Shown here in pieces: positions 57,815 through 64,000 of a stretch of DNA of 64,000 bases. Location: positions 1,984,001 to 2,048,000 of the forward strand of contig NZ_JACCAB010000001.1 of the NCBI RefSeq assembly GCF_013408925.1. Reading direction: 5' to 3'. The notes under the pieces are model-generated. The model did no database searches. It was not told the origin of the DNA and saw only the letters and a program-made list of their open reading frames with translations. The translations under genes were made by a program, and so were the position numbers. The stretch comes from Pedococcus badiiscoriae (GTDB lineage: Bacteria > Actinomycetota > Actinomycetes > Actinomycetales > Dermatophilaceae). Position 1 is the first letter of the stretch. Each line of letters opens with the position of its first letter.

Positions 57815-58132
57815 CCCTTGGGTATGCCGCGTGCACCCCACCCGGTGCGCGTGGCCGCGCGGTGCCGGCGCTGGCCGCCGCGACGACCACCGCAACTGTC
57901 CAGAACGGCATACGCATTCTGGCCGAGTCGCCGCGCGCGTGGACGACCTAGGGTGACGTCAGGAGCGCTTCCGCCATTCGGGCAGGGGGTGCGCCCGCGA
58001 TCGTCGTTGCAACCGGGACTGGCCGCTGTGACGATAGAAGGGCGTCCCGTCGTCGGCCGCCCCCTCACTCGGCGACGGGACGTCAGGGGTGGGTGGGCGC
58101 ACGGTCGGCTCCGCGCCCGATAACCTTGCGCG
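57815..58132. promoter_or_regulatory. 318-base gap between guaB and guaB3, candidate guaB3 promoter
   Basis: The best promoter candidate is TTGCAA (58007-58012), 17-base spacer, GACGAT (58030-58035). GTATGCC (57824) and GGCATAC (57908) both occur. The open frame across this gap is Arg-rich and not coding-like. Confidence 0.3.
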
Positions 58133-59254
58133 GTGACTGAGATCGAGATCGGCCGGGGCAAGCGCGGCCGTCGGGCCTACGCCTTCGACGACATCGCGGT
58201 GGTGCCCTCGCGGCGCACCCGCGACCCGGAGGACGTGTCCGTCGGCTGGCAGATCGACGCCTACCACTTCGACATCCCTGTCATCGCGGCGCCGATGGAC
58301 TCGGTCATGTCGCCCGACTCGGCGATCGCCCTCGGCAGGCTGGGTGGCCTGCCGGTGCTCGACCTCGAAGGCCTCTGGACCCGGTATGAGGACCCGACCC
58401 CGCTGCTGGCGGAGATCGCCACGCTCGACCCGGCCCTGGCGACCGCGCGGATGCAGGAGATCTACTCCGCGCAGATCCAGCCCGAGCTCATCACCGAGCG
58501 GCTGCGCCAGGTGCGCGAGGCAGGGGTCACCGCGGCGGGCGCGCTCAGCCCGCAGCACACCCAGCAGTTCTGGAAGACCGTCGTCGACGCCGGGGTGGAC
58601 CTGTTCGTCATCCGCGGCACGACGGTCAGCGCCGAGCACGTCTCGGGTCGCACCGAACCCCTCAACCTCAAGCGGTTCATCTACGAGCTCGACGTCCCCG
58701 TCATCGTCGGTGGGGCCGCGTCATACACCGCTGCCCTGCACCTGATGCGTACCGGTGCCGCCGGGGTGCTGGTGGGCTTCGGCGGAGGTGCCGCGCACAC
58801 CACCCGGCGGACGCTCGGCATCCACGCGCCTATGGCCAGCGCGATCGCGGATGTCGCAGCGGCCCGGCGCGACTACCTCGACGAGTCGGGCGGTCGCTAC
58901 GTCCACGTCATCGCCGACGGCGGCATGGGCGACAGCGGTGACATCGTCAAGGCGGTGGCCTGCGGCGCCGACGCCGTGATGCTGGGTGCCGCACTGGCGC
59001 GGGCCACCGACGCGCCAGGCCGCGGGCACCACTGGGGCTCCGAGGCCCACCACCCGGAGCTGCCTCGCGGTGAGCGCGTCGAGGTCGGCGCCCTCGCGCC
59101 GCTGGAGCAGATCCTGTTCGGTCCCGGGCGCACCGCCGACGGCAAGAGCAACCTCATCGGGGCCCTGCGCCGCGCGATGGCCACGACGGGGTACTCCGAC
59201 CTCAAGGAGTTCCAGCGGGTCGAGGTCGTCGTCGCGCCGTACCAGCGCAGCTGA
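58133..59254 (+). CDS. GuaB3-family IMP dehydrogenase-like protein
   Basis: A 373-residue IMPDH-like barrel lacking CBS domains: EIEIGRGKRGRRAYAFDDIA, VPSRRTRDPEDVSVGWQID, PVIAAPMDSVMSPD, and ADGGMGDSGDIVKAVACGAD. In the catalytic-loop position it reads GFGGGAAHTTRRTLG; the GSICTT cysteine of true IMPDH is missing. GuaB3 follows guaB in many actinobacteria, and its reaction is disputed. The start is GTG at 58133. Confidence 0.92.
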   Translation: MTEIEIGRGKRGRRAYAFDDIAVVPSRRTRDPEDVSVGWQIDAYHFDIPVIAAPMDSVMSPDSAIALGRLGGLPVLDLEGLWTRYEDPTPLLAEIATLDPALATARMQEIYSAQIQPELITERLRQVREAGVTAAGALSPQHTQQFWKTVVDAGVDLFVIRGTTVSAEHVSGRTEPLNLKRFIYELDVPVIVGGAASYTAALHLMRTGAAGVLVGFGGGAAHTTRRTLGIHAPMASAIADVAAARRDYLDESGGRYVHVIADGGMGDSGDIVKAVACGADAVMLGAALARATDAPGRGHHWGSEAHHPELPRGERVEVGALAPLEQILFGPGRTADGKSNLIGALRRAMATTGYSDLKEFQRVEVVVAPYQRS

Positions 59255-59271
59255 CCCCGCACCCTTCGCCG

Positions 59272-59328
59272 CGAGAGCCCAGCTTTCGGGCTCCACGCGC
59301 GCCCGCAGCGGCGAAAGCTGGGCTCTCG
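59272..59328. terminator. Long hairpin after guaB3
   Basis: Arms CGAGAGCCCAGCTTTCG (59272-59288) and its perfect complement (59312-59328), with a 23-base loop. Downstream of guaB3 and upstream of the operator at 59359. Confidence 0.75.
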
Positions 59329-59358
59329 GGGGGCGCACTGCGTGCGTGATGCGGCTAA

Positions 59359-59373
59359 CTTACTTCTGGTAAT
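59359..59373. promoter_or_regulatory. Candidate operator of the dehydrogenase operon
   Basis: CTTACTTCTGGTAAT: inverted TTAC/GTAA with GGTAA like the palindrome before the TetR gene at 6775. It ends 29 bases before the dehydrogenase ATG, a repressor-type position. Confidence 0.55.
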
Positions 59374-59402
59374 GACGGGGTCGCCCACCTAGGCTGCGAG
59401 GT

Positions 59403-60995
59403 ATGGCTCCGGACCTCATCGCCGACCCCGAGACCGACCCCACCGCGACGTATGCCGTGGACCCGGCGCTCGCCCGACGCCTGGCTCGCCGGGTGGTCGC
59501 GGCCCCGCGCGGGGCACAGTTCGTGAGCCACACGCCGCTGACCGGGGCGCCCTTGGCATCGCTTCCGTTGTCGACGCGGGAGGACGTCGCCTCCGCGGTC
59601 GATGCCGCGCGCGCGGCCCAGCGATCCTGGTCCCGCACCCCGATGGAGCTGCGCGAGCGGATCTTCCTGCGCTACCACGACCTCGTCCTCGAGCGACAGG
59701 TCGAGCTGCTCGACATCGTCCAGCTCGAGTCGGGCAAGACCCGGCGCCAGGCGTTCGAGGAGGTGGCCGATGTCGCCCTGGTGGCGCGGCACTACGCCCG
59801 CTCCGCCGCGGCATACCTGCGTCCGCGCCGCCGGGCCGGGCTCTTCCCGGTGCTCACCCAGAGCACGGTCCACCACCACGCCCGCGGGGTCGTGGGCATC
59901 ATCAGCCCGTGGAACTACCCGCTGTCGCTCGCGATCACCGACGCGATCCCCGCGCTGCTGGCCGGCAACGCGGTCGTCCTGCGTCCCGACGAGCAGGCTT
60001 CGCTCACCGCGCTGCACGCGGTCCAGCTGCTGACCGAGGCGGGACTGCCCGAGTCGGTCCTGCAGGTCGTCCTCGGCGACGGCCCGACCGTCGGGCAGGC
60101 AGTCGTCGACCTCAGCGACTACGTCTGCTACACCGGCTCGACGCAGACCGGCCGTCAGGTGGCGACGTCGGTCGCGGGGCGCCTGGTCGGCTACTCCCTC
60201 GAGCTCGGGGGCAAGAACTCGATGTACGTCGCGGACGACGCCGACCTCGACAAGGCGGTGGAGGGTGCGGTCCGGGCGTGCTTCTCCTCGGCCGGGCAGC
60301 TGTGCATCTCCATCGAGCGGCTGCTCGTGCACGAGTCGGTGGCGGACGAGTTCACCCGCAGGTTCGTGGCGGCGGTGGGCGAGATGAAGCTGGGTGCGGA
60401 GCTCGCGTACGGCGTCGACATGGGGTCGCTCGTCTCGGCCGCGCAGCTCGAGCGGGTGGTCGCCCACGTCGACGACGCGCGCGCCAAGGGCGCCAGGGTG
60501 CTCGTCGGCGGCCGGGCCCGCCCCGATGTCGGCCCCTACTTCTACGAGCCGACGGTCATCGAGGGGGTCACCGCCGCGATGCAGCTGCGCGACGACGAGA
60601 CGTTCGGCCCCGTCGTGTCGATCTACCGGGTGCACAGTGACCAGGAGGCGATCCGCCTCGCGAACGACACCGAGTACGGTCTCAACGCCGCGGTGTACAC
60701 CCGCGACGTCGCCCGGGGACGTCGCATCGCGACCTCGATCGAGGCCGGCACCGTCAACATCAACGAGGGGTATGCCGCGGCGTGGGGGAGCGTCGCCTCC
60801 CCGATGGGCGGCATGAAGCAGTCCGGGGTCGGCCGTCGTCACGGCAGCGAAGGCATCCTGAAGTACACCGAGTCCCAGAACGTCACCGCGCAGTACGTCC
60901 TGCCGATCGCGCCGGTCGGCGGCATGGGCGAGGAGACCTACGCCCGGCTGATGACCGGTGCGCTGACGGTGCTCAAGGCCCTGGGACGCCGATGA
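59403..60995 (+). CDS. Succinate-semialdehyde-type aldehyde dehydrogenase
   Basis: NAD(P)-dependent aldehyde dehydrogenase, 530 residues. It has VVGIISPWNYPLSLAITDAI, the Glu motif SLELGGKNSMYVADD and the catalytic Cys in SSAGQLCISIERLLVHE, with FGPVVSIYRVHSDQEA and IEAGTVNINEG. The GabD2-like length and sequence suggest succinate-semialdehyde or another aliphatic aldehyde; the coupling to a cholesterol-oxidase-like flavoprotein could mean it handles aldehyde or ketone side-chain products. The ATG is at 59403. The stop overlaps the next start (ATGA). Confidence 0.93.
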   Translation: MAPDLIADPETDPTATYAVDPALARRLARRVVAAPRGAQFVSHTPLTGAPLASLPLSTREDVASAVDAARAAQRSWSRTPMELRERIFLRYHDLVLERQVELLDIVQLESGKTRRQAFEEVADVALVARHYARSAAAYLRPRRRAGLFPVLTQSTVHHHARGVVGIISPWNYPLSLAITDAIPALLAGNAVVLRPDEQASLTALHAVQLLTEAGLPESVLQVVLGDGPTVGQAVVDLSDYVCYTGSTQTGRQVATSVAGRLVGYSLELGGKNSMYVADDADLDKAVEGAVRACFSSAGQLCISIERLLVHESVADEFTRRFVAAVGEMKLGAELAYGVDMGSLVSAAQLERVVAHVDDARAKGARVLVGGRARPDVGPYFYEPTVIEGVTAAMQLRDDETFGPVVSIYRVHSDQEAIRLANDTEYGLNAAVYTRDVARGRRIATSIEAGTVNINEGYAAAWGSVASPMGGMKQSGVGRRHGSEGILKYTESQNVTAQYVLPIAPVGGMGEETYARLMTGALTVLKALGRR

Positions 60996-62731
60996 CCGGG
61001 CCCGACAGCGGCATCGACATTGGGACCGGCAGCGACCACGACAGCGACTACGACGTCGTCGTCGTCGGGTCTGGCTTCGGCGGCTCGGTCACCGCCCTGC
61101 GCCTCGCGGAGAAAGGGTACCGCGTCCACGTCATCGAGTCGGGCCGGCGGTTCCGGGACGAGGACTTCGCCAGGACGTCGTGGGACCTGCGACGCTACCT
61201 GTGGGCGCCGAGGCTGAAATGCTTTGGGGTGCAACGGATCCACCGTCTGCCTGATGTGGTCATCCTGGCGGGCGCCGGCGTCGGCGGTGGGTCGCTGAAC
61301 TACGCCAACACGTTGTACGTCCCGCCGCGGCCGTTCTTCGAGGACCCGCAGTGGAGCGACATCACCGACTGGAAGTCCGAGCTCGCGCCGCACTACGACC
61401 TGGCCTCGACGATGCTCGGCGTCGTCACCAACCCCTGCCACAGTGTCGTCGACGACGTGATGCGTCTGGCCGCTCGCGACATGGGCGTCGAGGACACGTT
61501 CCGCAAGACGCCCACGGGAGTCTTCTACGGGATGCCGGGCCGACGCGCCCCCGACCCCTACTTCGGCGGCTCGGGGCCGGAGCGCACTGGCTGCACCGAG
61601 TGCGGCAACTGCATGGTCGGCTGCCGCGTGGGCGCCAAGAACACGTTGGTCAAGAACTACCTCGCCCTCGCGGAGCGGCTCGGGGTCACCATCGAGCCGA
61701 TGCGCACAGTCGTGGGCGTCGCACCCCGCCGCGAAGGCGGGTATGCCGTGACGCACGAGGCGAGCGGCGCGTGGTTCCGCCGGGCGCGGCAGACCGTCAC
61801 CGCGGACCAGGTCGTCTTCGCCGGTGGCACCTGGGGCACCCAGAAGCTCCTCCATGCGATGCGGCAGACAGGGACGCTGCCCCGCATCTCGGCCCGCCTG
61901 GGATACCTCACCCGGACCAACTCCGAGGCGCTCAACGGCGTGATGATGGAGAAGGTCAAGCCGGGGATGGACCTGTCCAGGGGAGTCGCCATCACCTCCT
62001 CCTTCCACCCGGATGCCGACACCCACGTCGAGAACGTGCGCTACGGCAAGGGCTCCAACGCGATGGGTCTCATGGCGACGATCCTAGTTCCGGGTGGGTG
62101 GCTGCCCCGGCCCCTCCGCTTCGTCGTCGAGGTCGTCAAGCACCCGGTGATCTTCGTCCGGTCGCTGTCGAAGTACCGCTGGAGCGAGCGCACCATCATC
62201 GGCCTCGTCATGCAGTCCAGGGACAACTCCCTGCACGTGCGCGGCACCGCGGGTCTCTTCGGCGGTCGCGGGCTCACTTCACGCCAGGGCCACGGCGAAC
62301 CCAACCCGACCTACATCCCAGCCGGGCAGGCGGCCATGAAGGCCGTGGCCGCCAGGCTGAGTGAGGCGAGCGGGCTGAAGGCCTTCGCCGGCAGCAGCAT
62401 CGGCGAGATCGCCAACATCCCGCTGACTGCTCACTTCCTCGGGGGCGTGACGATCGGTTCCAGCCCGGAGCGTGGGGTCGTCGACGGCTATCACCGGGTC
62501 TGGGGCTACCCGGGGCTGCACGTCGTCGACGGGTCGGCCGTGTCCGCGAACCTCGGGGTCAACCCGTCGCTGACGATCACCGCGCAGGCCGAGCGGGCGA
62601 TGTCGTTGTGGCCCAACAAGGGCGAGGCCGATCCGCGTCCCGCGCAGGGTGAGGGCTACCGCCGACTCGAGGCCGTCAAGGCCGCCAACCCGGCTGTCAC
62701 CCGCTACACCCACGAGAGCGCCAAGGTCTGA
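60992..62731 (+). CDS. ChoD-like GMC-type FAD oxidoreductase with Cys cluster
   Basis: A 579-residue flavoprotein of the actinobacterial cholesterol-oxidase-like (ChoD) group. The FAD motif is VVVGSGFGGSVTALRLAEKG near residue 24; VILAGAGVGGGSLNYANTLY and GGVTIGSSPERGVVDGYHRV are family blocks; VVDGSAVSANLGVNPSLTI holds the terminal catalytic Asn. Cys at 201, 204, 207 and 211 (CTECGNCMVGC) form a C-x2-C-x2-C-x3-C motif. It probably oxidises a hydrophobic alcohol and hands the product to the dehydrogenase. A sterol substrate is not proven. Confidence 0.9.
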   Translation: MTGPDSGIDIGTGSDHDSDYDVVVVGSGFGGSVTALRLAEKGYRVHVIESGRRFRDEDFARTSWDLRRYLWAPRLKCFGVQRIHRLPDVVILAGAGVGGGSLNYANTLYVPPRPFFEDPQWSDITDWKSELAPHYDLASTMLGVVTNPCHSVVDDVMRLAARDMGVEDTFRKTPTGVFYGMPGRRAPDPYFGGSGPERTGCTECGNCMVGCRVGAKNTLVKNYLALAERLGVTIEPMRTVVGVAPRREGGYAVTHEASGAWFRRARQTVTADQVVFAGGTWGTQKLLHAMRQTGTLPRISARLGYLTRTNSEALNGVMMEKVKPGMDLSRGVAITSSFHPDADTHVENVRYGKGSNAMGLMATILVPGGWLPRPLRFVVEVVKHPVIFVRSLSKYRWSERTIIGLVMQSRDNSLHVRGTAGLFGGRGLTSRQGHGEPNPTYIPAGQAAMKAVAARLSEASGLKAFAGSSIGEIANIPLTAHFLGGVTIGSSPERGVVDGYHRVWGYPGLHVVDGSAVSANLGVNPSLTITAQAERAMSLWPNKGEADPRPAQGEGYRRLEAVKAANPAVTRYTHESAKV

Positions 62732-63005
62732 CGGGCCCGCGATCTGGCGGGCCGGGATCCGACCGGCCGCCATACGACGCGCCGCGATCCGGCGGCAAGG
62801 GCGGCGGGCGACACAAACCCCTGCATTGCGCCGACCACCGCCCCCAGGTGGCGTGGCTGGAGACGAGCCGGGGGGTGGGTCTCCAGCCACACCACCCAGA
62901 CAACGACCCCGCTGACCAGGGGTTACGCGGAGCCCCGGAAATTGTCCGGGCCCAGGTCGTCAGGTGATCCCGGCGTGGTCCCCGGGCCCCGAGAGGAACC
63001 TCAGA
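62732..63005. other. Intergenic region between flavoprotein and ABC genes
   Basis: This 274-base convergent gap has several C/G-rich inverted segments and the terminator at 62853. The ORFs crossing it are Arg/Pro-rich and not coding-like. Confidence 0.45.
62853..62890. terminator. Convergent terminator
   Basis: GTGGCTGGAGAC (62853-62864) pairs perfectly with GTCTCCAGCCAC (62879-62890); GGTG/CACC extend it. Lies between convergent gene ends. Confidence 0.8.
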
Positions 63006-64000
63006 TCACTCGACGACCGCGGCGTTGGGCTGGTTGCGCCACGAAGCCCACAGCGCGGCATACGGGCCGTCGGCGGCGACCAGCTCGTCGTGCGTGCCGA
63101 TCTCGCTGACCACGCCGTCCTCGACGACGGCGACCCGGTCCGCGTCGTGCGCAGTGTGCAGGCGGTGTGCGATCGCGACGACGGTGCGGCCCTCGACCAC
63201 GGCGGCCAGCGAGCGCTCGAGGTGACGCGCCGCGCGAGGGTCCAGCAGCGAGGTCGCCTCGTCGAGCACCAGCGTGTGCGGGTCGGCGAGCACGAGGCGG
63301 GCGAGCGCGACCTGCTGCGACTGCGCCTCGCTGAGCGGGTGCCCACCGCTGCCGACGACGGTGTCCAGGCCCTCGGGCAGCTCGGTGGCCCACTCGTGGG
63401 CGTCGACCGCGCGCAGGGCTTCCTCGAGCTCGTCGCGGGCGGCGCCGGGTCGGGCGAGCAGGAGGTTGTCCGCGAGGCTGCCGACGAACACGTGGTGCTC
63501 CTGCGTGACGAGGGCGACCTCGCCGCGCAGCTGGCCCAGGGTGAGGTCGACCAGCGGCACACCGCCCACCTCGACGCTGCCTTCGCGTGGACCGTCGATG
63601 CCCGCCATCAGCCGGCCGAGGGTGGACTTGCCGGCCCCCGACGGTCCGACGATCGCGAGCCGCTCGCCCGGACGCAGGTCGAGTGACACCCCGCGCAGGA
63701 CGTCGTGGCCCGAGCGGTAGGCGTAGCGCACGTCGTCGACGGCGAGGTCCGATCCCGCGGGCTGCTCACCCGTGGCGACGCGGTCCGGCGGCACGTCGCC
63801 GACCCCGATGACCCGGGCCAGCGAGGTCGCGCCGACCTGGATCTCGTCGAGCCAGCCGAGCACCTCGTCGAGCGGGTTGGTCATCTGGTGGATGTAGAGG
63901 GTCACGGCCGTGGCCGCCCCCGCGGTGATGTGGCCGTTGATGGCCAGCCAGCCGCCCCACAGCACCGCCCCGGCGGTGGGGACGTAGTAGCCGAAGACCA
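63006..64000 (-). CDS. ABC exporter half (permease-ATPase), N-terminal part outside window
   Basis: The visible 331 codons form the end of a type IV ABC exporter half. The last membrane helices appear at VFGYYVPTAGAVLW and TAVTLYIHQMTNPL. The ATPase has Walker A IVGPSGAGKSTLGRLM, Q-loop VTQEHHVFVG, signature LSEAQSQQVALARL, Walker B HTLVLDEATSLLD and H-loop VAIAHRLHT. The signature lacks the Gly-Gly of LSGGQ, a feature of the degenerate half in heterodimers. A partner half is probably just upstream, beyond 64000. Confidence 0.93.
   Translation of the reverse strand, partial: VFGYYVPTAGAVLWGGWLAINGHITAGAATAVTLYIHQMTNPLDEVLGWLDEIQVGATSLARVIGVGDVPPDRVATGEQPAGSDLAVDDVRYAYRSGHDVLRGVSLDLRPGERLAIVGPSGAGKSTLGRLMAGIDGPREGSVEVGGVPLVDLTLGQLRGEVALVTQEHHVFVGSLADNLLLARPGAARDELEEALRAVDAHEWATELPEGLDTVVGSGGHPLSEAQSQQVALARLVLADPHTLVLDEATSLLDPRAARHLERSLAAVVEGRTVVAIAHRLHTAHDADRVAVVEDGVVSEIGTHDELVAADGPYAALWASWRNQPNAAVVE

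Noticed and set aside
57818..58123. 101-residue Arg-rich ORF between guaB and guaB3
   Set aside because: Amino-acid composition (many Arg/Pro) is typical of a high-GC shadow frame and no ribosome site or family is seen.
62649..62915. 88-residue ORF in the terminator region
   Set aside because: Overlaps the flavoprotein C-terminus and a terminator; Arg/Pro-rich.

Overview
This 64 kb window is high-GC actinobacterial chromosome. Markers seen directly include a mycothiol S-conjugate amidase (mca), a WhiB regulator, DUF501 and DUF4307 proteins, a GroEL with a histidine-rich tail beside GroES under a doubled CIRCE, and the GuaB/GuaB3 pair. Gene order and a striking excess of the heptamer GGCATAC/GTATGCC make me suspect Micrococcales, perhaps Intrasporangiaceae; that placement is inference. 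Most of the window is housekeeping DNA, with tightly overlapping operons (ATGA/GTGA junctions) and few mobile signs. I saw no IS element, prophage or CRISPR.

Layout. 1-1.6 kb: 5' part of a secreted HExxE protein with Ig-like repeats, on the minus strand and cut by the window edge. 1.9-5.5 kb: eno, a ftsB/divIC-like gene, DUF501, ppx. 5.5-9.2 kb: VOC protein, a TetR regulator with its own palindrome, an unusual short-variable-arm tRNA with a UAA anticodon, a membrane-anchored protein and a Bax-inhibitor-1 family protein. 9.2-21.8 kb: thiolase, SGNH hydrolase, cystathionine beta-synthase and cystathionine gamma-synthase/lyase (transsulfuration), a B12-binding-like protein, MFS transporter, stress protein, three acetyltransferase or MsrA genes, MOSC protein and an orphan MutL/GlmL-like ASKHA protein. 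21.9-29.6 kb: DrrAB-type exporter, ilvA, greA, DUF4307, mca, PAQR protein and uppS. 29.9-34.9 kb: PIN-PhoH protein, a secreted lytic-transglycosylase-like protein behind GTCACA repeats, fumC and coaA.

35.0-43.7 kb is a nine-gene run: glmS, acpS, nnr, alr, an alpha/beta hydrolase, tsaE, tsaB, rimI, tsaD. It combines amino-sugar and D-alanine supply for the wall with the tRNA t6A apparatus. In mycobacteria tsaD is followed closely by groES-groEL1. Here about 7.6 kb of accessory genes intervene: a small secreted Ser/Thr-rich beta protein with a structured leader, a linked lipoprotein-like gene, a GH3 lipoprotein, a nucleoside hydrolase and ribokinase pair, an M15-like secreted protein, a THUMP-like methyltransferase and a GNAT. 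Then follow groES-groEL, a sigma-factor/membrane fusion, S4 protein, whiB, guaB, guaB3, a succinate-semialdehyde-type dehydrogenase and a cholesterol-oxidase-like flavoprotein. The 3' part of an ABC exporter half closes the window.

The most unusual signals are: (i) the over-represented heptamer, which overrides codon preference; (ii) the secreted protein/lipoprotein cassette at 43.8-45.0 kb with a Shine-Dalgarno hairpin; (iii) a matching palindrome upstream of both the TetR gene and the dehydrogenase/flavoprotein operon 52 kb away; (iv) a family of palindromes built on TCGATGTAAA at gene ends; and (v) the class I-shaped tRNA with a UUA-reading anticodon. All coordinates, counts and repeats were read by eye without alignment software.
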